NCBI RefSeq assembly: GCF_038593265.1
Contig: NZ_CP151979.1
Span: forward strand, 806,001 to 870,000
Reading direction: 5' to 3'
DNA from: Ureibacillus sp. FSL W7-1570
GTDB lineage: Bacteria; Bacillota; Bacilli; Bacillales_A; Planococcaceae
DNA length: 64,000 nt
Each line of letters starts with the position of its first letter. Within the stretch, counting starts at the first letter, position 1. Both the position numbers and the translations under genes were made by a program. Below are positions 55,891-64,000 of this stretch, piece after piece. The notes below the pieces were generated by a model. The model did no database searches and was not told where the DNA came from. It worked only from the letters and a program-made list of their open reading frames with translations.

Positions 55891-55955
55891 ATGTCCAACA
55901 ATTCAACATGTTGGGACATAATAAACTTCTTTTATATCAATATAGTCATATTATA
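55891..55955 (-). promoter_or_regulatory. Promoter and operator candidate of the restriction operon
   Basis: On the minus strand TATAAT lies at 55950-55955. Downstream of it, 55891-55920 is an imperfect inverted repeat (ATGTCCCAACA and TGTTGGACAT with an eight-base centre), positioned to block transcription. The WYL regulator gene nearby is a possible partner; this is inference. Confidence 0.45.
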
Positions 55956-56111
55956 CTAAAACAAAAACCGAAAAATCTTGAGAATTATGTCGATAAAATA
56001 GTAATATCTCCTGTAAGATAAACAGAATCTTTCGACCTCAGTTTTTAGATAGTAACTATTGTCCCCTAGATCAATCCATCTTTCTATATTTGTCAGTATC
56101 GACAACAAAAT

Positions 56112-56353
56112 TCACAAGACTGCTCCTTTAGGTAATTGTTCAATTAGCTTTTCTGCAGGAGAAGCAGGAGGAATGTCATCTCCTTCATCTTCCATACAAG
56201 TTCGCATAAGTATCAATGCTTCCTCTACCATCTCTACCGCTTCAAGTAATGTGTCTCCATAAGTAAAGCAGCCTCAAATGTATGGAAAATTAACGATATA
56301 ACAGTTATCTTCTTTACTATTTTCAATGATAGAATAAAATTCATATACAGCCA
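56112..56353 (-). pseudogene. HicB-like antitoxin pseudogene
   Basis: The frame starts MAVYEFYSIIENSKEDNCYI then VNFPYI, is stopped by TGA at 56274-56276, and continues GCFTYGDTLLEAVEMVEEAL, IPPASPAEKLIEQLPKGAVL. The F-P-x-x-x-GCFTYGD pattern is that of HicB antitoxins (partial RNase H fold). No hicA toxin is recognisable beside it. About 80 codons; probably inactive unless the TGA is read through. Confidence 0.75.
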
Positions 56354-56404
56354 TTAAAACACATCCATTGTTGTTCGTGAAATACTTTCTATTTAATTTG
56401 AGGA

Positions 56405-57397
56405 TCAATCTCTCTCCCCAAGATATTGTTTATACAACCTCTCCGCTTCCTCCTCCATCTCTTCCACCAGCCTCTTCGGATAGACCACTTTCGCATCTGC
56501 CCCCCATGAAAGCAGCCAGCGCACGAGCCCTTTGCTGATGATAGCTCTTGTGATTAAGCGAAAATGGTCGTCGTCCACCCTTTTGATGTCGGCGTTAAGG
56601 CCAAAGCGGTCAATCACGGCGGGCGCCAAATTATTTTTAAAAATCACCTCGATGGACGACTCTTCCCCGCCAAACATGAAAAACAGCAGATTGCGATACT
56701 TGTTGATATCAAAGCCCGGCTGCACGGCAAATTTCTGTTCCAGCATGCGGATATCCCTGATCCGGTCAATCCGATAATGGTGGATACCTTCCTTTATCGT
56801 GTTATATCCAATCAAATAATACATCTCCTCATTCCAAATAATCCCATATGGATGGATGAGGTATGTTTTGGGATCCGGGCTTCCGGATAGCACAAATTCC
56901 TTCTCGGCGGAGTATCTTCCATATTGGAACTGAATGACCCGCTTTTCGGCAATGGCCTGGTGAATGGTTTGAACCGTGTTGGCAAATTGCGGACTGTCGA
57001 TTTTCGCAAAGGTATGGACCAGCTGGTTCTCCAATAAAACCGCTTCATCTTCGGAAACAAAGGCTTTCAACTTTTCGATGATTTGCTGCGTTTCTTTCTC
57101 GGATATGAAACGGGCCGAAGAAATGGCATCCATCAAATAGCGCAGCTCATGGATTTCAAAAAATCGATCCGCAATCCAATAATGTATAAATTGATTTCTT
57201 CCGCTTTGGCTTGTTTCCACTTTAATGAACGATTCCCCCGAAGTCAAAAACTTCAAATCATTTCGAACCGCTTTTAATCCTCCTTCAATTTGATGCATCT
57301 CCAAATATTGCAAAATATCTTCAATCGACTTCGGATGTTGTTTGGAAGAATATTTCCATAAATATTCAATAATCGCCAAGATTCGTCTATACTTCAT
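56405..57397 (-). CDS. WYL-domain transcriptional regulator
   Basis: A 330-residue protein: N-terminal winged helix (MKYRRILAIIEYLWKYSSKQ, residues 1-75), then a WYL domain from about 140 (KRVIQFQYGRYSAEKEF, YLIHPYGIIWNEEMYYLIGY, GIHHYRIDRIRDIRML) and a C-terminal WCX extension ending in GADAKVVYPKRLVEEMEEE. WYL proteins sense nucleic-acid-like ligands and often regulate defence genes. It follows the restriction operon and hicB remnant on the same strand; a link to their control is inferred. Confidence 0.85.
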   Translation of the reverse strand: MKYRRILAIIEYLWKYSSKQHPKSIEDILQYLEMHQIEGGLKAVRNDLKFLTSGESFIKVETSQSGRNQFIHYWIADRFFEIHELRYLMDAISSARFISEKETQQIIEKLKAFVSEDEAVLLENQLVHTFAKIDSPQFANTVQTIHQAIAEKRVIQFQYGRYSAEKEFVLSGSPDPKTYLIHPYGIIWNEEMYYLIGYNTIKEGIHHYRIDRIRDIRMLEQKFAVQPGFDINKYRNLLFFMFGGEESSIEVIFKNNLAPAVIDRFGLNADIKRVDDDHFRLITRAIISKGLVRWLLSWGADAKVVYPKRLVEEMEEEAERLYKQYLGERD

Positions 57398-57586
57398 TCA
57401 ACCACCGCTTTTCCATTCATTCTTAATTCCATTATAAACAATCATTGGTTTGTTTTATAAATGTTTCAATAAATTGACATCACAATTTCAGTACATTTTA
57501 TTGTACGCAATATCATCCATTGTTGTCGAATCGGAAAGGCATAGTGATTGAATATATAAAAACGGAAAAAGGGAGTGAATTAGTTG

Positions 57587-57726
57587 TGACATTAGCAGAG
57601 ATATGGAGACAAGAAAGATTGGAAATAGGGATGGAAATTGGAGAAGTACTGTTCGGAACTTGCACCCCGGAGATTACACCGGTGCCGACCGTACATGAAA
57701 AAGTGCCAAAATCCGAATATTTATGA
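57587..57726 (+). pseudogene. Tail of an Rpn/PD-(D/E)XK transposase-like protein
   Basis: From GTG at 57587 the frame reads VTLAEIWRQERLEIGMEIGE, then VLFGTCTPEITPVPTVHEKV. The L-x-E-I-W-R-Q-E-x-L-x-x-G-M-x-x-G helix is common at the C-terminus of Rpn-family nucleases; the catalytic part is missing. The last codons form the first arm of a hairpin. A remnant at best. Confidence 0.4.
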
Positions 57727-57737
57727 TTTTGGCACTT
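57701..57737 (-). terminator. Perfect 13-bp hairpin
   Basis: AAGTGCCAAAATC and GATTTTGGCACTT pair perfectly with an 11-base loop. On the minus strand TTTTTC follows, so it can terminate transcription coming from the lipoprotein genes; on the plus strand it overlaps the remnant's stop. Confidence 0.65.
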
Positions 57738-57926
57738 AAATTATTGATGAAAGAATAGTTAACTGCAGATGTTTAGCCTGTCTTTTAAGAAATGGTTATA
57801 CAGTACTGTTTAAACGAATATACTATTGTCAATTTACTAATATCGGGTTGATAAAAAAATGCTAACAAAAATATATAATCTTTGATTTTGACACATAATC
57901 ATCAATGCTATCCAACCAATAAAAAA

Positions 57927-57958
57927 GGAATACCAATTGACAGACTAATTGGCATTCC
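57927..57958 (-). terminator. Terminator of the lipoprotein gene pair
   Basis: GGAATACCAATT and AATTGGCATTCC form a stem with one mismatch; the minus strand continues TTTTTTATTGG. It lies about 70 bases after the stop of the lipoprotein gene. Confidence 0.75.
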
Positions 57959-58028
57959 AACTATACGAATCATTACAAGGTTGTTTTCCATCAATAAGGA
58001 CTTGTTGTTCATCTCGAGCGGCTTACTT

Positions 58029-58556
58029 TTAAAATGTCACTTTGACCGGATGATTTTCTTGATAATCCATATTATCCCAAGAGAAAATATGCAAGGTCAT
58101 TTCCAAGTTTTCTTTAAACTCCGGGAATTCATATCCATCCAGTTCCTCGATTTTCAACTTGGCAGTGGCCGATTTGCCCGGTGCCACCTCTTGGCTCATG
58201 ACCAATAACGTCTCATCCACCATGCGTCCGTCCACAGAAACGCTCCGTGCCTGCACTTCAATGGATTCTTGCCGTTTGTTTTGAACATCGAAAACCACTT
58301 CTACCGATCTGCCCCAAATCGAATCTTCTTTCTTTACAATTTTCACAAGTGTCACTTTCACGTTATCATTATCGACAATCACTTGATTCATGTCGTTTTC
58401 ATTTTCCGACGCCTCATCCGCTTGTGTTTCTTCCGCCGGTTGTTCGGTTTCCGTTTTCTCTACAGCTCCGTCCAATTTTTCCTCCGTCGTTTCACCGCAT
58501 GCTATCAATGAAAGGAATAACATGAAAATTGCAATAGGATAAAAGAATTTTTTCAT
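58029..58556 (-). CDS. Lipoprotein with DUF4352/DUF5067-like domain
   Basis: A 175-residue exported lipoprotein: MKKFFYPIAIFMLFLSLIAC has the lipobox LIAC with the lipidated Cys at 20. An acidic linker (EETQADEASENENDMN) is followed by a beta-sandwich-like region (VIVDNDNVKVTLVKIVKKED, VDGRMVDETLLVMS, GKSATAKLKIEEL) as in DUF4352/5067 lipoproteins. It acts outside the membrane; function unknown. The second in-frame ATG is taken as the start. It follows the second lipoprotein gene by 19 bases; probably one operon. Confidence 0.75.
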   Translation of the reverse strand: MKKFFYPIAIFMLFLSLIACGETTEEKLDGAVEKTETEQPAEETQADEASENENDMNQVIVDNDNVKVTLVKIVKKEDSIWGRSVEVVFDVQNKRQESIEVQARSVSVDGRMVDETLLVMSQEVAPGKSATAKLKIEELDGYEFPEFKENLEMTLHIFSWDNMDYQENHPVKVTF

Positions 58557-58575
58557 CGTCATAACCTCCTATTTA

Positions 58576-59187
58576 TTACTCTTCCATTTTCTCCAAATCT
58601 TTCGGATAATTCGCTTCGCCGATGATTTCTTTGGTCGCCTCATCTTTCACAACGAGTCTGACATTATAGTTTTCCGGATCGGCGCCGTCAAACAGCTGAT
58701 ACATTGCGCCCGATAGACCCAATCCAAAAACGGCGAATCCATCGAAACTGTTTTCATATTCATTTCTGTCCACCCATAACGTAAATTCAGAGAAATCCTT
58801 GTTGTATTCAACATCTTTGATCGATGCAAAATCTTCGCCATTTTTCAAATCCTCGATTGTTTCGAGCAAGGATGTTTTCATCTCGGACATCATTTCCTTA
58901 TGCTTTGTTTTCGACATTTTGTAAGTAAGGGATCCGTCCTCATTCTTCGTCACTTCGATCCCTTCTTTTTCCGCTTCCGCAATAGACTGATCAATATCCC
59001 CGCCTTCAAAGAAGCTGGCCGGCAATGTCACTTCCACATTGAATAACCCTTTGTCGACATTGATGCCTTCGCTATCCGTTTCCTTTTCCTGCTGTTGAGC
59101 CTCGTTTGCCTTGCCCTCCTCATCTGCATTGCACGCTGTAAGAAGGGCGATCAATAATAATAATGCTGCGAATATAAGTTTCTTCAT
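58576..59187 (-). CDS. Lipoprotein of unknown function
   Basis: A 203-residue lipoprotein with signal MKKLIFAALLLLIALLTAC (lipid Cys at 19). The mature part has FNVEVTLPASFFEGGDIDQS, a helix DQSIAEAEKEG, and VDRNEYENSFDGFAVFGLGL; it resembles Firmicutes lipoproteins of the antigen I/II N-terminal-like type, with no assigned role. Upstream of it TACCTCC on the plus strand gives a GGAGGTA site on the minus strand. Together with the next gene it forms a lipoprotein pair. Confidence 0.7.
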   Translation of the reverse strand: MKKLIFAALLLLIALLTACNADEEGKANEAQQQEKETDSEGINVDKGLFNVEVTLPASFFEGGDIDQSIAEAEKEGIEVTKNEDGSLTYKMSKTKHKEMMSEMKTSLLETIEDLKNGEDFASIKDVEYNKDFSEFTLWVDRNEYENSFDGFAVFGLGLSGAMYQLFDGADPENYNVRLVVKDEATKEIIGEANYPKDLEKMEE

Positions 59188-59431
59188 GTTGTACCTCCAT
59201 TTTTTAGATAATTACATTTTTATCGTTTTTTTCCATTTTTGATAAGATTGAATCCAATTGAAATGAGGATGGAACATCTCACCTCCCAAAAGCCCTCAAC
59301 GTATTGGATTTTTGGACCTCAACCATTTACGTTCAATCAAGAACGATTTCTAATGAAATAATAACTGAATCCGCCATTCCTGAAAGGCCCTTTGCGTCAC
59401 TTCGGGAGTTTTTTTTGATTGGAATTTTTAT

Positions 59432-60837
59432 CACTAGCGTCGCATTAAAATAATTTAACGCCTTTAAATAAACCGAATTTTCTGAAATATAATCCAAACA
59501 CAAAAAAATCCTTTATAATGGTTGGGTGGTAATAAACCATCCAAATCCAATACAAAGGACAAAAGCATGGATAAGTTTACACGAAAAACATCATTTGAAC
59601 AATGGTTTTCACCGATTAATCGTCCATTATTTGACGACCTAGTGAAAACACATCAATTAAATCACTATACCAAGAAGCTTTATATGGCTTCATTTATGAA
59701 ACTGCTTTTGTATGCCCAACTCCATGAAACCGAGAGTTTACGGGCGTTGAGTGACGCTGTCTTTTTAGAAGAATTACAACGAGCAACGGGATTGGAATCG
59801 ATTAGTTTTTCACAGTTAGGGAGACGAATCAATACCATCCCAACTGAGTTCTTTCAAACGATTTTTCTCGATTTAGTGGCACAAATTCATCGGAAAACCA
59901 ATTTCCAAACAAGAAGAAAAGTGACAACGCCTTTGAAAATCATTGATTCGAGTACATTACCGCTTAATTTGACCAATCATAAGTGGGCAGAGTTTCGAAA
60001 AACAAAATCAGGAGTAAAGCTTCACTTACGACTTGTTTTTATGGAAAAAGGACTCTCCTATCCAGATCAAGCCGTACTCACGAATGCCAACGAACATGAT
60101 CGTGGTCAACTAGAAGTATTCGTGGATGACAAAGAATGCATGTACGTGTTTGATCGTGGTTACTTGGATTATGGGCGCTTTGATCAAATGACGGAAGATG
60201 GCTATTTCTTTGTGACCCGTTTGCGTAAAAACGCTGTTGTCCGAGTGTTAGAATCCTTTTCGTTACCAGAAGATTCACCCGTATTCTCTGATGAAATGGT
60301 TGTCATTGGAACACCACAAAATCGTTCTGAAAACGTGTTTCGCTTACTCAAATTGCATGATACAAAAAGAAATGAGCTTCATTTACTGACAAATCGGTTT
60401 GACATGGACGCAGATGAAATTGCAGAAACCTACCAATCATGTTGGGCAATCGAACTTTTTTTCAAATGGATGAAACAACATCTGAACATTAAAAAGTTTT
60501 TTGGTCACAGTGAACAAGCTGTACATCATCAAGTGTACGTAGCCATGATAGTGTACTGTCTGAATGTTTTAGCTCAGTTGAACACGAATAGCGAACGCAG
60601 TTACTTACAAATTAGTCGCTATTTGAAGGCTTCTTTGTGGAAATCCGCTCACATTTGGTTACGAAAAATCGAAGGAAACGGCGTCCCATAAAGGTTTGTC
60701 AGTCGTTGTTACACAAGTCATAGGTTATAGTAAAAAAATGGATGTTTACTACCCTCGCTTAGGTGTTTTCGTTTTATCTCTAAAGTCCAGAAAAAAATAA
60801 AACTGAAAATTCAGACATCATTTATGCGACGGTAGTG
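59432..60837 (+). mobile_element. IS4-family insertion sequence, complete
   Basis: Terminal inverted repeats CACTAGCGTCGCATTAA (left, 59432) and CACTACCGTCGCATAAA (right, read inward from 60837) differ at two of 17 positions. It holds one transposase. The truncated copy at 12084-13017 has the same outer end. Confidence 0.8.
59567..60691 (+). CDS. IS4-family transposase
   Basis: A 374-residue DDE transposase. First aspartate in LKIIDSSTLPLNLTNHKWAE, second in YVFDRGYLDYGRFDQM, glutamate in YQSCWAIELFFKWMKQHLNI (YREK-like signature). The start at 59567 is preferred because AAAGGAC lies seven bases upstream. Compared with the related copy at 12929, the region around the older start has lost about eight bases (ATGG-TTGGGTGG), which puts the first ATG out of frame. 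Probably active. Confidence 0.85.
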   Translation: MDKFTRKTSFEQWFSPINRPLFDDLVKTHQLNHYTKKLYMASFMKLLLYAQLHETESLRALSDAVFLEELQRATGLESISFSQLGRRINTIPTEFFQTIFLDLVAQIHRKTNFQTRRKVTTPLKIIDSSTLPLNLTNHKWAEFRKTKSGVKLHLRLVFMEKGLSYPDQAVLTNANEHDRGQLEVFVDDKECMYVFDRGYLDYGRFDQMTEDGYFFVTRLRKNAVVRVLESFSLPEDSPVFSDEMVVIGTPQNRSENVFRLLKLHDTKRNELHLLTNRFDMDADEIAETYQSCWAIELFFKWMKQHLNIKKFFGHSEQAVHHQVYVAMIVYCLNVLAQLNTNSERSYLQISRYLKASLWKSAHIWLRKIEGNGVP

Positions 60838-61174
60838 GGGTACTCTATACTTCAGAAATACTATGATTTATGAAATTGATTCAAGTAAAAGTGTTATGAC
60901 TTTTCCCCCCTTACCCCCACTTTTAATGGGGTGATTGTTCTTTATAATCTGCAATCTGCTTTACATTTGGTTCTGCTTCAATTTAAGAATAAGCCTATCA
61001 AAATGTCCTTCATATTTTACAAGTTGATAAAAACTGAAAATACCCCATTATTGCCATGATAATATATTTGCTTTTCTAAGCCACTTGAACAATTACTTAC
61101 TCGACTAGAACAAAGGGGCATCAAAGGCCACTTCATTCATTACCTATGTACACCACATTGCTATGTAGTATTTG

Positions 61175-61333
61175 TCACGGTTTTATATACAATCTTCTCT
61201 CGGCATACTCAACACATAATGGGCAAACTTTGATTGTCTGATTATACTCATCTTTGTAAGTTCTCATATCATTGGTTTGACGTTTACAAAAATAACATAC
61301 CTTTTTCGTTGGTTTCCTTTTTTGATTTTTATT
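61175..61333 (-). pseudogene. Zinc-ribbon protein remnant
   Basis: About 52 codons with CYFC and CPLC pairs 25 residues apart, ending AERRLYIKP. The frame has no ATG, GTG or TTG before its upstream stop, so it is either cut at the 5' end or starts unusually. Family not identified. Confidence 0.4.
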
Positions 61334-61409
61334 TTAAGCAGACGTTATAAAATGTAATTTCCATTTAATCCTAATATATGGTAATATATACAAAAAAGGA
61401 GGTGTGGAT

Positions 61410-61451
61410 ATGATAGATTTAATTATCGTTAAGTTCTTGGTCTATTACTAA
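61410..61451 (+). CDS. Tiny ORF with a strong ribosome binding site
   Basis: AAAGGAGGTG lies seven bases before ATG; the peptide is MIDLIIVKFLVYY, hydrophobic. It may be a truncated gene or a small peptide. No relatives recognised; low certainty. Confidence 0.25.
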   Translation: MIDLIIVKFLVYY

Positions 61452-61589
61452 CTGGTTAATCAACAATTCTTATGTTATAGGAATTACTATTAATTATTTC
61501 AATAGTATTGAAATAGATGTAGTATAGATTTATGGACACAACTAGGTTAAGTCATTAATATTGAACTAACGAAAGGTCGTGTCCGAATT

Positions 61590-61850
61590 ATGAGTCAAAA
61601 ACGGTATAATCAAGAATTTAAACAAACAGTGGCCCGGCTTTATCGCTCTGGCACTCCAGTCAGTCAACTCTCTAGCGAATATGGTGTTTCTGAAGTAACG
61701 ATTTATAAATGGATTAAGCAATTCTCTCCAATTGAAGGAGAACAGGAGTTAACTTTGGCTGATGTAGAAGCCATTCAAAAAGAAAATCTTCGACTAAAAC
61801 AGGAGATCGAAATTCTAAAAAAGGCTATGACCATATTCGCGAGAAAATAG
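61590..61850 (+). CDS. IS3 OrfA (HTH protein)
   Basis: An 86-residue protein with an HTH (VSQLSSEYGVSEVTIYKWIK) and a C-terminal leucine-zipper-like helix (LRLKQEIEILKKAMTIFARK). It binds IS ends and dimerises. At 61817-61823 the heptamer A AAA AAG allows -1 frameshifting into OrfB, giving the fused transposase (LKKGYDHIREKIDEQ across the junction). Confidence 0.9.
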   Translation: MSQKRYNQEFKQTVARLYRSGTPVSQLSSEYGVSEVTIYKWIKQFSPIEGEQELTLADVEAIQKENLRLKQEIEILKKAMTIFARK

Positions 61851-62725
61851 ATGAGCAAGAACTGATTGACTTAATTACAGAAGAAAGCGAACATCATCCA
61901 ATCCAAATGATGTGTCGTGTTTTAAAGATGCCTAAAAGCACGTATTATGAATCGTTTCATAAGAAGCCGAATCGCTATCATGTCGCAAACGAAAAGCTAC
62001 TTAAACGCATTCAAGCAATTCATAAAGAAAGTAAAGGACGTTATGGAGCACCCAAAATTTATGAAATGCTTAAAAAAGAAGGTTATACAGGCAGTATCAA
62101 TCGAGTTCAACGTCTGATGAAACGAGCAGGCATCAAATCTTGTATCGCAAAAAAGTTTCGCCCAACACCAACACAAAAGCCAGTAGAAGAACGAGAAAAT
62201 GTATTAAATCAAGATTTCACTACAACAACAATCAACGAAAAATGGGTAGCTGATATTACATATGTCCATACGCTTCGTGATGGTTGGTGTTATCTAGCGT
62301 CCGTTCTTGATTTACATACAAAAAAAGTGGTCGGATATAAATTCTCTCGTACCATGACAACAGAAATTGTGCTGGAAGCACTTCAGAATGCGATTCAAGA
62401 TCAAAAGCCCGATCCCGGTCTTATCGTGCATACAGATTTAGGAACACAATATACAAGTGAAGCCTTTCAAAAACTACTAAAAAAACATGAAATGGTTCCG
62501 TCATTTAGTCGAAAAGGATGTCCATATGACAACGCTTGTATTGAATCTTTTCATGCCATATTGAAAAAAGAAGAAGTGTATCTAACCAAATACGAAAGCT
62601 TTGAGACAGCGAGAATTGCGTTATTTCAATTCATCGAAGGTTGGTATAATCGCAAACGAATTCATGGAAGCATTGGTTATTTGACACCGGATGAATACGA
62701 AAAAATGTGCCGAATAGCAGCGTAA
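61823..62725 (+). CDS. IS3 OrfB (DDE integrase), made by -1 frameshifting
   Basis: The frame is open from the slippery site; an internal ATG at 61907 is not needed. It contains HTH_21 (IHKESKGRYGAPKIYEML) and the rve integrase core: WVADITYVHTLRDGW (D), IVHTDLGTQYTSEAF (D), PYDNACIESFHAILKKEEVY (E), all three catalytic residues. Expected to be active. Confidence 0.92.
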   Translation, partial: GYDHIREKIDEQELIDLITEESEHHPIQMMCRVLKMPKSTYYESFHKKPNRYHVANEKLLKRIQAIHKESKGRYGAPKIYEMLKKEGYTGSINRVQRLMKRAGIKSCIAKKFRPTPTQKPVEERENVLNQDFTTTTINEKWVADITYVHTLRDGWCYLASVLDLHTKKVVGYKFSRTMTTEIVLEALQNAIQDQKPDPGLIVHTDLGTQYTSEAFQKLLKKHEMVPSFSRKGCPYDNACIESFHAILKKEEVYLTKYESFETARIALFQFIEGWYNRKRIHGSIGYLTPDEYEKMCRIAA

Positions 62726-62758
62726 AACATGGGGTACAGAACCACTTCCCCCTTCACA

Positions 62759-62883
62759 TTTTTTTGGCACAACAGCCATTGGTTTATTTCTCCACGTCCC
62801 AAGTAGATTGTCAAAGGCTCTTTTCACTTTGACAATCTACTTGGGATGTGGAACAATCCATGAATGGTTGTTGTGCAAAAAAA
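62759..62883. repeat. Long imperfect hairpin inside the IS3 right end
   Basis: Two arms of about 57 bases: TTTTTTTGGCACAACAGCCA ... and AAGTAGATTGTCAAAG pair with CTTTGACAATCTACTT ... TTGTTGTGCAAAAAAA around a ten-base loop (62817-62826). The inner 24 bases pair almost without error. It is not coding and looks like a MITE inserted between orfB and the IS end. Confidence 0.7.
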
Positions 62884-62942
62884 CTTAATCTTTTTGTGTC
62901 CAAAAACTTGACGTAGATCCAAAACTAAAAGGGCGAATTACC

Positions 62943-63754
62943 TTGAGACTAAAAAGCTTCCTGTTTTTCTTTTCCATTTTCTTATTTTCTAATGCTTCAA
63001 TGGCAAACGCTAATGAAAGTAAAACTATTGATTTACTAAAAGATGCGGAAATTACGATTTTGATTAATGATGTAGGTCTTACTGATAGTGAAATTAACGA
63101 ATTTCCTGTAGAAGTTCTACATCAATTAATAAATAATAATGCAAAAAAAATCTATTTTAATCAAGAACATTTAGTTTTAGATCAAAATAATGAATAAATA
63201 AGATTTCGCCATTAGTCAAAAAAGATACAGACATTACTGTAGGCGCAGCTGCATTTGAAGTCAAAAGTGACAGAGCTGGTCAAAAGAAACTGTATGTGTA
63301 CGGTAATTTTAATTGGCTTAAAAGTCCTCCAAGTAGATGGACTGATGCACTTTCTATTGGTTGGCCGGAGTCTGCAGAGCTATCGTTTCCAATAAGTAGT
63401 AGAGGGGATATTGCACAATATGAAGCCAAATATTTATATAGGGATGGTCCATACAGTGCATTCGGATGGCAAACTGGTAAATCAGCTACACAACCTGATA
63501 AAGTTGCATCTTTATCAGGAGTAGGGTTTAGATTTAATTTAAAGAGTGGAATTGGTTTTACAGAGCACAAGGGATATGTTGGGCAATACCTTTATACTAA
63601 GAAATCACAAGGTTTATTTAATGTACTTGTGAGATATGGTCATTACACAATCTCATTATCACCATCTTTTACAGTTTACCCGTCAGTAGGTCTAGCTGTT
63701 ACTCCTGTGCTTAGAAATACAACTTTAAACTCCTACGCTGTATTAAGTTGGTGA
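62943..63754 (+). pseudogene. Secreted protein split by a frameshift
   Basis: A TTG start with AAAGGG upstream opens an 84-residue frame with a signal peptide (LKSFLFFFSIFLFSNASMAN) ending ...LVLDQNNE-stop. A second frame, open from about 63192, continues ISPLVKKDTDITVGAAAFEV, YVYGNFNWLKSPPSRWTDAL and ends LRNTTLNSYAVLSW. Joined they give about 265 residues, an exported beta-rich protein of a type common in Bacillus but unassigned. One indel in the A/T-rich joint likely inactivates it, unless they are two genes. Confidence 0.5.
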
Positions 63755-63785
63755 TTAAAATTAATTATAATGATAAAGGTGTAAT

Positions 63786-63992
63786 ATGGGACTATTAGTT
63801 TGGTTAATCATATCTATATTATTTATATTAAGTTATTACTTCAAAATTAAATACATTGAATCAATACTAGCAGAAAGTAAACCTAATAGTAATAATTATA
63901 AAATTTTAACTATTACCCTATTCTCAGTAGGGATATTAATTATTTCTTTTTTGCTAGTAGAGCTTTTATTCTTAAATCAGTTTAGATTCTAA
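63786..63992 (+). CDS. Small membrane protein
   Basis: A 68-residue protein with two hydrophobic helices (LLVWLIISILFILSYYF, residues 3-19, and ILTITLFSVGILIISFLLVE, about 40-60) and a short polar loop. AAGGTG lies a few bases upstream. It follows the secreted-protein gene closely on the same strand and may be its partner. Function unknown. Confidence 0.6.
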   Translation: MGLLVWLIISILFILSYYFKIKYIESILAESKPNSNNYKILTITLFSVGILIISFLLVELLFLNQFRF

Positions 63993-64000
63993 CCTAGATT

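Larger units (their letters stand above)
60838..61532. other. Intergenic region between IS4 and IS3 with small remnants
   Basis: No full gene. On the minus strand 61175-61333 is open without a start codon and encodes a small two-CxxC zinc-ribbon (KKVCYFCKRQTNDMRT, VCPLCVEYAERRL). On the plus strand AAAGGAGGTG precedes a 13-residue frame at 61410-61451. The rest is AT-rich, with a small CCCCAC/GTGGGG-type hairpin near 60915. Confidence 0.4.
61533..62902 (+). mobile_element. IS3-family insertion sequence
   Basis: Ends TGGACACAACTAGGTTAAG (left) and TTGGACACAAAAAGATTAAG (right, reverse complement) are related inverted repeats. It encodes OrfA and OrfB with a -1 slippery site. A 125-base hairpin (62759-62883) sits between orfB and the right end. 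Confidence 0.75.

Overview
The window looks like an accessory, defence-rich stretch of a low-GC Bacillales chromosome. The evidence is genes with clear Bacillus relatives (yjdF, the yqhH-yqhG pair, peptidase T, an IsdG/HmoA-type haem monooxygenase, FhuF-like protein, S-layer-homology protein), strong AGGAGG ribosome binding sites with ATG, GTG and TTG starts, and U-tract terminators. The species cannot be fixed from the sequence. No rRNA or tRNA gene was seen.

Layout. 1-6.3 kb: ordinary small genes (haem monooxygenase, DUF3784, GNAT, a probable yjdF riboswitch with yjdF, an NmrA-type reductase, a stand-alone PD-(D/E)XK nuclease) mixed with gene remnants and a dispersed palindromic repeat. 6.7-9.35 kb: a compact phage-type replication cassette (ORF6N protein, initiator, DnaB-type helicase) with an iteron-like cluster inside the initiator gene. 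9.4-13.2 kb: a decayed four-repeat CRISPR array with its own repeat family, a lone repeat used as the 3' end of a secreted-protein gene, an SLH protein, ISL3-related MITEs and an IS4 remnant. 13.3-20.9 kb: pepT and fhuF-like pseudogenes, a DMT-type transporter, yqhH-yqhG and a broken ISL3 element.

21.1-43.6 kb is one CRISPR-Cas hub, all on the minus strand. In transcription order: a leader ORF and attenuator-like terminator; cas6-cas8b-cas7-cas5-cas3-cas4-cas1-cas2 (type I-B); an array of 35 repeats; two CARF effectors (one with a RelE-like C-terminus, one CARF-HEPN of the Csx2 type) with cmr1-cmr2-cmr3-cmr4-cmr5-cmr6 (type III-B, Cas10 without an HD domain); and an array of 38 repeats. Both arrays share one repeat family and an almost identical 177-bp leader with a sigma-A-like promoter. 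A single Cas1/Cas2/Cas4 and Cas6 set therefore probably serves both effectors: type I-B for DNA cleavage by Cas3, type III-B for RNA sensing and cyclic oligoadenylate signalling to the CARF proteins. Repeat-like sequences lie on both sides of cas6 in the crRNA sense, which suggests Cas6 could act on its own transcript.

44.4-46.8 kb is an IS21 element with a frameshifted istA. 47.0-55.9 kb is a four-gene operon: SNF2-type helicase with a degenerate PLD-like front, DUF4391 protein, type III Mod methyltransferase and type III Res. It is followed by a hicB-like pseudogene and a WYL regulator. 57.5-64 kb holds two lipoproteins, a complete IS4 element, an IS3 element with a -1 slippery site and a long hairpin near its end, a frameshifted secreted protein and a small membrane protein.
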